Assembly: GCA_947629905.1 (NCBI GenBank)
Contig: CANRFM010000014.1
Coordinates: 1 to 56,344, forward strand
Reading direction: 5' to 3'
DNA: 56,344 nt
DNA from: an uncultured Clostridia bacterium
GTDB lineage: Bacteria > Bacillota > Clostridia > Oscillospirales > Ruminococcaceae
The notes under the pieces are model-generated. The model was not told where the DNA came from, made no database searches, and was given only the letters and a program-made list of their open reading frames with translations. A program made the position numbers and the translations under genes. Below, in pieces: positions 35,271 to 43,762 of the stretch (its first letter is position 1; every line of letters begins with the position of its first letter).

Positions 35271-36151
35271 AGAAATGGCTGGGAATGCTGCTTGCGTGCT
35301 GTGCCATGCTGCTGTGCGGCATGGTGCTTCCGGCATCGGCAGCCGGAAAGGTCTGGCTCTACGATGATGAAAGCCATGTCCTTGACAAGGACGAGTATAC
35401 TTCATGCGAAAACCGCCTGAAACAGGCAGCCGACTACACGAACATGAACATCGGCATCATCATCGGTTCGGAGAGCCGTTCCGATCTGGAGATCGAATCG
35501 CTCACCAAAGGCAGCTATGACGAAATATTCGGGCACAAGACGGACGGCATTATCTACTACATGGACATGAGCGGTGTCAGCCCGTATGACTACATCGCCA
35601 CGGCGGGCATGGGGCAGTTTTACTACACAAATTCCACCCTGTATGAGCGCATCGAAATCATGTTCCACGATCTGGATACCTACCTGAAGCCCGTCGGCAA
35701 TGAAGATGTGCCGGGTGCGATCGAGTGCTTTGCCGGGCTGGTCGAACATTACTACGATGAGGGCGTACCGCCCCGGTATTACTACTATGACGATGAGGAA
35801 CACCTTTACTATCATTTAGATAAAGACGGGCAGATCGTCAGCACCGTCACCAAGCCGTATGTCAATCCGTTTATAATACTGTTCGGGATAGGCGGGGGAC
35901 TGTTTGCAGGGATCATTCTTGCCCTCACAACAAATGCACTGGTACGGCATCGCTACCAGTTCAAATACTCGCTGTCCCCCACGACCTATGTCAACCGGAA
36001 AGAAGTGCAGTTCCACCAGCGGTATGACCACTTTGTGCGCACCTACACTTCTAAAGTCAGCATCAACACCGACAGTGGCGGAGGCGGCGGTCACAGCGGC
36101 GGGGGCGGTCACAGTTCCGGCGGCTTCGGCGGCGGCGGACATCACAGATAA
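35267..36151 (+). CDS. TPM-domain membrane protein
   Basis: A 294-residue exported protein. A signal peptide (about 1-25) is followed by a TPM domain (about 26-165; VWLYDDESHVLDKDEYTSC opens it), a transmembrane helix (about 205-228) and a cytoplasmic tail ending in a Gly/His/Ser-rich low-complexity segment (from about residue 265). The TPM fold is linked to photosystem II repair in plants, and bacterial members are thought to act at the membrane; no function is certain. The start at 35267 has GGAGGG upstream. Confidence 0.85.
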   Translation: MKKWLGMLLACCAMLLCGMVLPASAAGKVWLYDDESHVLDKDEYTSCENRLKQAADYTNMNIGIIIGSESRSDLEIESLTKGSYDEIFGHKTDGIIYYMDMSGVSPYDYIATAGMGQFYYTNSTLYERIEIMFHDLDTYLKPVGNEDVPGAIECFAGLVEHYYDEGVPPRYYYYDDEEHLYYHLDKDGQIVSTVTKPYVNPFIILFGIGGGLFAGIILALTTNALVRHRYQFKYSLSPTTYVNRKEVQFHQRYDHFVRTYTSKVSINTDSGGGGGHSGGGGHSSGGFGGGGHHR

Positions 36152-36162
36152 GGAGCTATACG

Positions 36163-37482
36163 ATGGATCTTCCACAGCCTGTGGCAGAAATGTTGAAAAC
36201 CCTGCGGACAGGAGGCTTTTCTGCCTTTCTGGTCGGCGGCTGTGTGCGGGATGCCCTGCTTGGGCTTGCACCGCATGACTATGATATTGCAACCGATGCC
36301 GTACCGGAGGAGATCATTGCCCTGTTCGGGGAGCAGCACTGCACCTATTACGGCAGGGCGTTCGGGACGGTCTGTGTCCGGCTGAACGGCAGCAGTGCGG
36401 AGGTGACGACCTACCGGACGGAGAGCGACTACCGGGACTGCCGGCATCCGGGCGTTGTCACATTTGCCAAAGACATCCGGGAGGACTTGTCCCGGCGGGA
36501 TTTCACCTGCAATGCCATTGCCTACGACCCGGAAACAGGCATTTTCGACCCGTTCGGCGGACAGAAAGACTTAGCGGACGGCATTCTGCGCTGCGTGGGT
36601 GTGCCGCTTGCCCGCTTCCGGGAGGATGCTTTGCGCATTCTGCGGGGGATGCGGTTCTATGCCCGTTTCGGTCTGAGACCCGAACCCCTGACCGATGCGG
36701 CAATGCGTGCGGCTGCATTCCGCCTGAAAGCGATCTCGGCAGAACGTGTATTCACGGAACTCTGCGGAATGCTGACGGGGGAACATATCACGGAAGTGCT
36801 GCTTGCGTACCCGCATATTTTAGGCGAATGGATCCCGGAGATCCTTCCGGCTGTGGCTTTCACACAGCACAGCAGGCATCATGATTTCACGGTATGGGAA
36901 CACACGGCAAGGGCAGTCGGCATCGCCGACCCCGACCTGACCGTGCGGCTGACGATGCTCCTGCACGACCTCGGCAAGCCCGCTCTGTACAAGACCGACC
37001 GCCGGGGCGGACATTTCCGGAATCATGCACAGCGGGGCGCACAGATGGCAGACGGCATCCTGCTGCGGCTGCGGTGTGACAATGCCATGCGCCGCCGGGT
37101 GTGCCGGCTGATCGGGCTGCACCGCATTCTCCCGAAAGATATGCCGACCGTCCGCAGACTGTACGGCAGACTGGGTGAAGTGGAAATGCAGCAGTTTTTA
37201 GAAGTGCTCCGGGCGGACAATCATGCCAAACTGAAAAGCGGTGCAGAAGCCCCGGAACGCATCGAAAAAGCCGCTGCCCTGTTCCGGGAATGCAAAGAAA
37301 ACCATCTCTGCTGCACCATAGGACAGCTTGCGGTAAACGGCAAGGATGCCGCCGCACTGGGCTTGCAGGGGGAAGCGATCGGGCGCACATTAGCAGCAAT
37401 ATTAGAGGCAGTCATCACGGAGCAGCTCCCGAACGACCGGGAAGTGCTGCTTGCTGCCATGCAAAAAAGGAGTTTTTCATGA
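36163..37482 (+). CDS. cca: CCA tRNA nucleotidyltransferase
   Basis: A 439-residue class II nucleotidyltransferase that adds or repairs the CCA end of tRNA. The catalytic start FLVGGCVRDALLGLAPHDYDIATDA holds the two metal-binding Asp; RRDFTCNAIAYDP and the RFREDALRILRGMRFYARFG helix follow. An HD domain (TMLLHDLGKP) lies after it. It is needed for the tRNA-Gly(UCC) in this window, which lacks an encoded CCA. AAGGAGCT precedes the ATG. Confidence 0.95.
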   Translation: MDLPQPVAEMLKTLRTGGFSAFLVGGCVRDALLGLAPHDYDIATDAVPEEIIALFGEQHCTYYGRAFGTVCVRLNGSSAEVTTYRTESDYRDCRHPGVVTFAKDIREDLSRRDFTCNAIAYDPETGIFDPFGGQKDLADGILRCVGVPLARFREDALRILRGMRFYARFGLRPEPLTDAAMRAAAFRLKAISAERVFTELCGMLTGEHITEVLLAYPHILGEWIPEILPAVAFTQHSRHHDFTVWEHTARAVGIADPDLTVRLTMLLHDLGKPALYKTDRRGGHFRNHAQRGAQMADGILLRLRCDNAMRRRVCRLIGLHRILPKDMPTVRRLYGRLGEVEMQQFLEVLRADNHAKLKSGAEAPERIEKAAALFRECKENHLCCTIGQLAVNGKDAAALGLQGEAIGRTLAAILEAVITEQLPNDREVLLAAMQKRSFS

Positions 37483-37877
37483 ATCCGACGGTAAAAGGAC
37501 TTTTAGGGGCAGTACTGGGCAGTATCCCGGGGCTGGCATTATGGGTGATCTTAGGGTATTTCAATATTTTTTCCGCCTATGCGGGGCTGGTGATCGCATT
37601 TGGCATCATGATCGGCTACTCCAAGCTGGGCGGAGATGTGACCGCCGCAGGCGTGGTATTGTGTATCGCTGTGCTGCTGGTCACCATTTATCTGGGCGTA
37701 CACCTGTCGTGGTCGGCACAGATCTATGAATGGCAGCCGGATCTGCAAATGGCAGTGTTCGGGCTGTATGACTGGCTGCACAAGCGTGGTCTGGTCGGCA
37801 GCTTCTTCGGGGATCTGGGAATGGGCTATCTGTTCGGCATCCTCGGGGCAGTGGGTGTCATCCGGCGCACACGGTGA
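37479..37877 (+). CDS. Small membrane protein of unknown function
   Basis: A 132-residue protein with three or four hydrophobic segments (VKGLLGAVLGSIPGLALWVI opens it). I do not recognise a family. Its ATG overlaps the cca stop by 4 bp and has AAAAAGGAG upstream, so it is translated from the same mRNA. Confidence 0.7.
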   Translation: MNPTVKGLLGAVLGSIPGLALWVILGYFNIFSAYAGLVIAFGIMIGYSKLGGDVTAAGVVLCIAVLLVTIYLGVHLSWSAQIYEWQPDLQMAVFGLYDWLHKRGLVGSFFGDLGMGYLFGILGAVGVIRRTR

Positions 37878-37974
37878 AACAGAAATTGGCGGGGAGAATA
37901 TTAAGAAATTATGAAATAATGTTACAAAACAAATACAATTCCCCCCCGAAACCCGTTACAAAACCCGATTTCGG

Positions 37975-38003
37975 TTGACAATCAGCCGGGAAACTGGTAC
38001 AAT
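37975..38003 (+). promoter_or_regulatory. Promoter of the PASTA pseudokinase
   Basis: TTGACA (37975-37980), 17 bp, TACAAT (37998-38003), ending about 41 nt before the ATG. Confidence 0.88.
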
Positions 38004-38044
38004 AAAAAAGACAGCTTTACAAAACAAAAGAAAGGAGGAGCCCC

Positions 38045-39898
38045 ATGGGAGAAAAGAGATTATGTTACGGCTGTATGGAACTGATACCCGATGATGCAAA
38101 GACCTGCCCCCTCTGCGGATATGCGGAGAACGAGCCGTTTGATCCGGAATACATCGAACCGGGTACAGTCCTGAACGACCGCTATACGGTCGGCAGGAAG
38201 ATCGGTGCCAACAGCGAAGGGGCTACCTATATCGGCTATAACCGCTCCATCAGCTGCCGGGTGCTCATCCGGGAATATATGCCGCAGGGTATGTGCAGCC
38301 GTGTACGGGGCAAAGCTACCATCAGCGTCAATCCGCAGCAAGTCGTGCAGTATAAGGCGCTTATGGCAGAATTTACCGACCTCAACAAGCGTCTGGCACA
38401 TATGCGGGGCGTACCGCATATCAACCCCACGCTTGACCTTTTTTCGTGCAATAATACGACCTATGCCGTCTATGAATACTTAGAGGGCATCAAGCTGGTG
38501 GATTACCTGAAAGACAATGCCGGGGAACTGACGTGGAAACAGGTTTCCGAAATGTTTCCGTCTTTCTTCACGACTTTGAGCCTTTTGCACAACAGCGGCA
38601 TCATTCACCGTGCCATCAGCCCGGATACGATCTATGTCACAAGCAACAATGAACTCCGGCTGTGTGCGTTCTGCATTGCGGCAGTGCGCACCGTGCATTC
38701 GGAGCTGCCCTGTGAAATTTTTCACGGCTATGCTGCCCCGGAACAGTACACCCCCAGCTCCCGGCAGGGGACATGGACGGATGTATACGGCATCTGCGCC
38801 GTGCTGTACCGCATTCTCACGGGCTGCAAGCCAACAGAAGCGCCAAGCCGTCTCCAGAATGACAACCTCTGCGCTCCGCATGAGATGAACCCCAACATTC
38901 CCCGGCGTGTCAGCAAGGTCATCATGCAGGGCATGAGCCTGTTCTCCGAGGACAGAATGCAGACCGTCACGGAACTGGTGACACAGCTTTTCACACAGCA
39001 GGAAGAACCCGCACCCAAGCCCATTCCGGTCGAGCCGTCCCGTCGGCAGCAGCGCAGAGCCGCAGCCCCGGAACATGAGACGACTTACCGCCGGGCTTCA
39101 GAGTATGTCAAAGAGGACTACCCCGTCCAGCCGCATGAGAACGTCATCGACCGCATCAAGATACCGATCATCATCGGCGTGCTGCTGACGTGTGTGCTGC
39201 TCGTCATTGCGATCATCGTGCTGAATCTGCTCGATATGGGACCGGTCAGCGACCCCGGATCCAGCATAACCACGCTCGAAACACAGGCGACTTTGCCATT
39301 GACGACCAGTAACATCGTTACCGAATCCGAGAGCGTGACAGAGACAGTCAATGCCTCCGGCGACAGCAAGATGCCCAATCTGATCGGCATGAACTACGAA
39401 AAGAAAAAGCAGCAGCTCGAATCGGACGGCTGGCTGCATTTGGAGGCAGAATATGCCTATAGTGATGAATTCAAGGCAGGGCTGATCATCGATCAGGATA
39501 TTGAAGCCGGAGAATATTTCATGAGCGGTGCGACGGTTCTGGTGACAGTCAGCAAAGGTCCGTCCTCTATCGAGCTGCCGCCCTATGAGGGCAAGACGCT
39601 CAAGGAATATGAGGCGGAACTGGAAGAACTGGGACTGACGAATTACAACACGGAAGCCCGGGTAGATTATGCCTACGGGAATAATATGGTCATATCCCTA
39701 AGTGTGGAGGCAGGCGAGAAATTTGACCTGACCGGCGGGGAGACCCTGAAAATTTACTACGCAAGCAACCCCGAAACACAGGCACCGACCGAACCCCCGG
39801 AGACCGAAGCCCCCGAACCCGAAGAAACAGATGCCCCCGAAGAACAGCAGGAACTGACCAATCCCCCGGCACCGGATATGCCGGATCAGGGAGAATAG
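38045..39898 (+). CDS. Zinc-ribbon PASTA protein with inactive kinase domain
   Basis: A 617-residue membrane protein built like a Ser/Thr kinase receptor. Residues 7-25 are a zinc ribbon (CYGC and CPLCGY). A kinase-like domain spans about 45-335, a transmembrane helix about 373-395 and two PASTA domains about 431-573; the tail is Pro/Glu/Thr-rich. Key kinase residues are changed: the ATP-binding Lys is Arg76 (VLIREYMP), HRD is HRA (188-190), the loop Asn is Thr195 and DFG is AFC (208-210), while APE is kept. It is therefore probably a pseudokinase that senses muropeptide or glycan through PASTA and signals by binding. Confidence 0.88.
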   Translation: MGEKRLCYGCMELIPDDAKTCPLCGYAENEPFDPEYIEPGTVLNDRYTVGRKIGANSEGATYIGYNRSISCRVLIREYMPQGMCSRVRGKATISVNPQQVVQYKALMAEFTDLNKRLAHMRGVPHINPTLDLFSCNNTTYAVYEYLEGIKLVDYLKDNAGELTWKQVSEMFPSFFTTLSLLHNSGIIHRAISPDTIYVTSNNELRLCAFCIAAVRTVHSELPCEIFHGYAAPEQYTPSSRQGTWTDVYGICAVLYRILTGCKPTEAPSRLQNDNLCAPHEMNPNIPRRVSKVIMQGMSLFSEDRMQTVTELVTQLFTQQEEPAPKPIPVEPSRRQQRRAAAPEHETTYRRASEYVKEDYPVQPHENVIDRIKIPIIIGVLLTCVLLVIAIIVLNLLDMGPVSDPGSSITTLETQATLPLTTSNIVTESESVTETVNASGDSKMPNLIGMNYEKKKQQLESDGWLHLEAEYAYSDEFKAGLIIDQDIEAGEYFMSGATVLVTVSKGPSSIELPPYEGKTLKEYEAELEELGLTNYNTEARVDYAYGNNMVISLSVEAGEKFDLTGGETLKIYYASNPETQAPTEPPETEAPEPEETDAPEEQQELTNPPAPDMPDQGE

Positions 39899-39907
39899 AA
39901 ACAAGAA

Positions 39908-39940
39908 AAACCGGAGCTTTTCAAGCGAAAGCTCCGGTTT
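39908..39940. terminator. Bidirectional terminator between pseudokinase and metG
   Basis: AAACCGGAGCTTT and AAAGCTCCGGTTT form a perfect 13-bp stem with a 7-nt loop in the 45-bp gap between two convergent genes. Confidence 0.9.
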
Positions 39941-39943
39941 CTG

Positions 39944-41878
39944 TTATCTCAGTTTGGCACCGCAGGGGTAGGCATCATCGGCAAACTGCACTTTCACGCT
40001 GCCATCCGGCAAATCGGCAGCGCAGAGCATACCGTTGCTTTCAACGCCGCACAGTTTGGCAGGTTTGAGGTTGGCAACGATGATGACCTTCTTCCCGATC
40101 AGATCCTCCGGGGCGTACCACTGCGCAATGCCGGAAACGATCTGTCTGCCGCCCATGCCGTCGTCGAGCTGGAGACAGAGCAGCTTTTTGGCTTTCTTGA
40201 CCTTTTCGCAGGCGGTGACTTTGGCAACACGCAGTTCCACCTTAGCGAAATCCTCGATGCTGATCTGCTCCGCAAGGGGGGCAGGTTCGTAGGCAGGTTC
40301 GGTTTTCGGGGCATTTTGCAGGAGAATGGCATTCAGCTCCTCGATCTCTTTCTCCACATCGATGCGGGGGAACAGGATCTCGCCCTTGTGAACGGTCACG
40401 GTTTCGGGCAGAACGCCGAATTTTGCGGCATTTTCGTAGGTGACGGTCTCCGGTGCAGCACCGATCTGCGCCCAGACTTTGGGCATGGTCGTCGGCATAA
40501 AGGGCGACAGCAGCGTGGAAATGATACGAATGCTTTCCAGCAGATTGTAAAGCACGGCAGCAAGGCGGGCTTTCTTGCTCTCGTCCTTGCCGAGTACCCA
40601 CGGTTCGGTCTCGTCGATGTACTTGTTGGAACGGTCGACCAGCTTGAAGATCTCCGCAAGGGCAAGATTCAGCTGTGTATTGTCAAAATAGCTGTCCACC
40701 GCATCCCGGATGGAGAGTGCAAGGGTTTTCAGTTCCTCGTCCACGGGGGCAGCCTCCCGTTCTGCCGGGAGCGTGCCGCCGAAATACTTATCTGCCATAG
40801 CGACCGTCCGGGAAACGAGATTCCCCAGCCCGTTGGCAAGGTCGGAGTTAATGCGGTTGATCATGATCTCATTGGAGAAAGAGCTGTCCGCACCGAGTGC
40901 CATTTCCCGCAGGATATGATAGCGGATGGCATCCGGGCTGTAGCGTTTGCCGAGGATCATCGGGTCAACGACATTGCCGAGGGATTTGCTCATCTTCTGC
41001 CCGTTGAACGTGATCCAACCGTGTACGGCAAGGTGTTTCGGGAGCGGCAGGTCAAGCGCCATGAGCATCGCAGGCCAGATGATGGCGTGAAAACGCATGA
41101 TGTCCTTGGCGACCATGTGCACATCCGCCGGCCAGAACGTGCTGAAATCATCATAGGCGTTATTCAGGTAGCCAAGGGCGGTGATGTAGTTGGAGAGTGC
41201 ATCGATCCAGACATAGACCACGTGCTTGGTGTCGAACGTCACCGGAATGCCCCACTTGAAAGAAGTCCTCGACACGCAGAGGTCTTCCAGACCGGGCTTG
41301 ATGAAGTTGTTGACCAGTTCCACGGCACGGGTGCGGGGCTGGAGGTAGTCCGTGTTGAGCAGCAGATCCTCGATCCTGTCCGCAAAGGGGGACATTTTGA
41401 AGAAGTAAGCCTCCTCCTCCGCATCGACGACCTCTCTGCCGCATTCCGGGCATTTGCCGTCCACAAGCTGCGTGGCTGTCCAGAAACTTTCGCAGGGGGT
41501 GCAGTACTTTCCGGTGTACTTGCCCTTGTAAATATAACCCTTGTCGTAGAGCGCCTTGAAAATCTTCTGAACGCTTTCGATATGGTAGTCATCCGTCGTG
41601 CGGATGTAGCGGTCATAACTGATGTTCATATACTGCCAGAGTTCCTTGAATATGGCAACGATCCTGTCCACATATGCCTTGGGGGTGATGCCCTCGGCGG
41701 CAGCTTTCTGCTCGATCTTCAGTCCGTGTTCGTCCGTTCCGGTCAGGAACATGACATTGTGCCCCTGCATTCTGCGGTAGCGTGCAATGGTATCGCAGGC
41801 AGCGGTCGTATAGCAGTGCCCGATATGGGGATTGCCGGACGGATAGTAGATGGGGGTCGTGATATAGAAATTGGCCAT
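39944..41878 (-). CDS. metG: Methionyl-tRNA synthetase
   Basis: A 644-residue class I synthetase. The HIGH motif is in YYPSGNPHIGHCY (about 12-23), a four-Cys zinc site lies in CTPCESFW...CPECGRE (about 120-145), and the KMSKS loop in GQKMSKSLGN (about 300). The C-terminal 105 residues are an appended OB-fold tRNA-binding domain (SIEDFAKVELRVAKVTACEK). AAAGGAGG precedes the ATG. The protein is complete. Confidence 0.97.
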   Translation of the reverse strand: MANFYITTPIYYPSGNPHIGHCYTTAACDTIARYRRMQGHNVMFLTGTDEHGLKIEQKAAAEGITPKAYVDRIVAIFKELWQYMNISYDRYIRTTDDYHIESVQKIFKALYDKGYIYKGKYTGKYCTPCESFWTATQLVDGKCPECGREVVDAEEEAYFFKMSPFADRIEDLLLNTDYLQPRTRAVELVNNFIKPGLEDLCVSRTSFKWGIPVTFDTKHVVYVWIDALSNYITALGYLNNAYDDFSTFWPADVHMVAKDIMRFHAIIWPAMLMALDLPLPKHLAVHGWITFNGQKMSKSLGNVVDPMILGKRYSPDAIRYHILREMALGADSSFSNEIMINRINSDLANGLGNLVSRTVAMADKYFGGTLPAEREAAPVDEELKTLALSIRDAVDSYFDNTQLNLALAEIFKLVDRSNKYIDETEPWVLGKDESKKARLAAVLYNLLESIRIISTLLSPFMPTTMPKVWAQIGAAPETVTYENAAKFGVLPETVTVHKGEILFPRIDVEKEIEELNAILLQNAPKTEPAYEPAPLAEQISIEDFAKVELRVAKVTACEKVKKAKKLLCLQLDDGMGGRQIVSGIAQWYAPEDLIGKKVIIVANLKPAKLCGVESNGMLCAADLPDGSVKVQFADDAYPCGAKLR

Positions 41879-41910
41879 GAAAATTCCTCCTTTGTAAGGT
41901 CATTGCATTT

Positions 41911-41939
41911 ATTATAGCATATTTTTTCAGATTTGTAAA
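41911..41939 (-). promoter_or_regulatory. Promoter of metG
   Basis: On the minus strand TTTACA (41934-41939), 17 bp, TATAAT (41911-41916). The leader is about 25 nt, too short for a T-box. Confidence 0.82.
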
Positions 41940-42009
41940 TACAGAACACTTAATTTTTGGAAAATATCCCGCCGACACAAAAAAATTACATCTGCATTTC
42001 CGGAAAAGT

Positions 42010-42038
42010 CTTGTATATTTCCAAAAGATGTGGTATAA
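42010..42038 (+). promoter_or_regulatory. Plus-strand promoter facing an opposite-strand gene
   Basis: TTGTAT (42010-42015), 17 bp, TATAAT (42033-42038). It points into the 3' end of the minus-strand CmpB-like gene, so its RNA would be antisense to that gene and could continue to rmuC at 42504. No short gene is evident right after it. Confidence 0.55.
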
Positions 42039-42062
42039 TAGAAAACAGGAGTGTGCCGTCTG

Positions 42063-42452
42063 CTATATTGATTTCAGCTGCCTGTCCGTCATCTGCCACA
42101 GATACCGGGCAGGGATGCAGAGCAGATACCAGAAACTGCTGTACAGCGGACAGATCTGCCCGTGAAAATGCATCGGCACATCGCTGTAGTCCCACACATT
42201 CCAGTGCAGATAGAGATTGACGGCAACACCGACAGACAGTTCGGCAGCCGTGATGAGAAATGCCCCGCACAGGTACAACAGCGGCAGCGGCATTGCGGGC
42301 GGTGCGTTCCGGAACATATGGCACAGGGCGGCAAAGACGACCCCGCCGGTGAGTGCCATTGTCCAGTGTGTATAGCCCCGTGCAACGATTTCAATCAGGG
42401 CATACAGGAAAAATCCGATCAGAAAGGGAATTGTAACTCGTGCAAGTTTCAT
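42063..42452 (-). CDS. CmpB-like (putative ABC-transporter type IV) membrane protein
   Basis: A 129-residue protein with about four hydrophobic segments. The TMALTGGVVFAALCHMF and NVWDYSDVPMHFHGQICPLYS segments resemble the ABC_trans_CmpB family of small clostridial membrane proteins. No ATPase is adjacent, so a transport role is doubtful. AAAGGAGC precedes the ATG. It is divergent from rmuC and is faced by an antisense promoter. Confidence 0.7.
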   Translation of the reverse strand: MKLARVTIPFLIGFFLYALIEIVARGYTHWTMALTGGVVFAALCHMFRNAPPAMPLPLLYLCGAFLITAAELSVGVAVNLYLHWNVWDYSDVPMHFHGQICPLYSSFWYLLCIPARYLWQMTDRQLKSI

Positions 42453-42503
42453 GGAAAATGCTCCTTTCGTTTTAGAGAAGTATTCCCGGAAAGAGGTGTA
42501 TTT

Positions 42504-43739
42504 ATGCAGTGGCTTTTGCTTGTGCTCTGCCTGTTGCTGGCAGCGGCATGGCTTGTGGAAACGGTTCTCCTCATCCGTTCCCGCAAAGAACAGGACGGCA
42601 GCAAGGAGCTCGAACAGCTCCGGGCGGAGCTGTCTGCCTACCGGCAGGCGGCATTGCAGAGCAATGAACAGACTGCCCGGCTGATGCGGGAGGAGCAGCG
42701 TGCAGCCTTTCAGGCGCAGACGGACAAGCTGACGATGCTCGGGAACGAGACACAGCGCTCCCTCGATGCCCTCAGCAACCGCACAGAGGAGCGGATGCGG
42801 ACATTTTCACAGGAGAATGCACAGAAACTATCTGCCATAGACAGCACCGTCCGCAGCAGTCTGCAATCCCTCCGGGAAGAACAGAATCTCCGTCTGGACG
42901 AAATGCGCAAGGTCGTAGACGAAAAGATGCAGAAAGTACTCGGCGAACGGATGCAGCAAGCGTTTTCTACCGTCAATGAACGGCTCGAACAGGTGTACAA
43001 GGGTCTCGGAGAGATGCAGACCCTTGCCGGAAGCGTGGGCGACCTGAAAAAACTGCTCACGAACGTCAAGACACGGGGCGAGGTCGGGGAAATTCAGCTC
43101 GAAGCGCTGCTGTCGGATATGCTGCCGGAAGAATGCTTTGTGCGCAATGCAAAGCTCGGCAAGGGTGTTGTCGAATTTGCGGTGCAGATGCCGGATGCAC
43201 ACGGCGGCAAAAGCCTGCTGCCGATCGATGCCAAATTTGCCGGAGACACCTATCTGCATTTGCAGGATGCCTATGAAACGGGCGACAAGGCACTCATTCA
43301 GAAAGCACAGAAAGCCCTTGCCGACCGTGTGCGCAGAGAGGCGCAGGATATTGCCGGCAAATACATACAGCCCCCGGAGACGACAGATTTTGGTGTCCTG
43401 TTCCTGCCGACAGAGGGGCTTTACACGGAGATCGTGCGGGCAGGGATGACAGAGGAACTGTTCCGGAAATACCGCATTTTCGTGACAGGACCGACAACGC
43501 TGGCGGCTATGCTTTCTGTGCTGCAAATGTGTTTCCAGAGCATTGCCGTGCAGCAGTACAGCAGCGAGGTATGGCGGGTACTCGGAGAGGTGCGGACGGA
43601 GTTCCACACATTTGCGGAAGCCCTTGCCAAAACGCAGTCTAAGATCATTTCCGCCGGTGATGAACTGGAAAAACTGGTCGGTGTGCGTACCCGGCAGATG
43701 GAAAAACGACTCAACAGCATTCAGACATATCTGGATTAA
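42504..43739 (+). CDS. rmuC: DNA recombination protein RmuC
   Basis: A 411-residue RmuC. An N-terminal membrane helix (WLLLVLCLLLAAAWLVETVL) is followed by a coiled coil (about 30-165) and the RmuC nuclease-like domain, with GEVGEIQLEALLSDMLPEE, LPIDAKFAGDTYLHLQDAYE and FGVLFLPTEGLYTEI. RmuC limits DNA inversions and belongs to the PD-(D/E)XK-like superfamily. AAGAGGTG precedes the ATG. It may share a transcript with malQ, 23 nt downstream. Confidence 0.93.
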   Translation: MQWLLLVLCLLLAAAWLVETVLLIRSRKEQDGSKELEQLRAELSAYRQAALQSNEQTARLMREEQRAAFQAQTDKLTMLGNETQRSLDALSNRTEERMRTFSQENAQKLSAIDSTVRSSLQSLREEQNLRLDEMRKVVDEKMQKVLGERMQQAFSTVNERLEQVYKGLGEMQTLAGSVGDLKKLLTNVKTRGEVGEIQLEALLSDMLPEECFVRNAKLGKGVVEFAVQMPDAHGGKSLLPIDAKFAGDTYLHLQDAYETGDKALIQKAQKALADRVRREAQDIAGKYIQPPETTDFGVLFLPTEGLYTEIVRAGMTEELFRKYRIFVTGPTTLAAMLSVLQMCFQSIAVQQYSSEVWRVLGEVRTEFHTFAEALAKTQSKIISAGDELEKLVGVRTRQMEKRLNSIQTYLD

Positions 43740-43762
43740 ACTATGCAGGAGGATATAGCACT

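Noticed and set aside
40316-41917. Plus-strand open frame of 533 codons opposite metG
   Set aside because: metG on the minus strand is complete with all its motifs; the antisense frame has no ribosome site and no family signal.
41879-41940. T-box leader for metG
   Set aside because: The predicted leader is about 25 nt and contains no T-box sequence or stem I structure.
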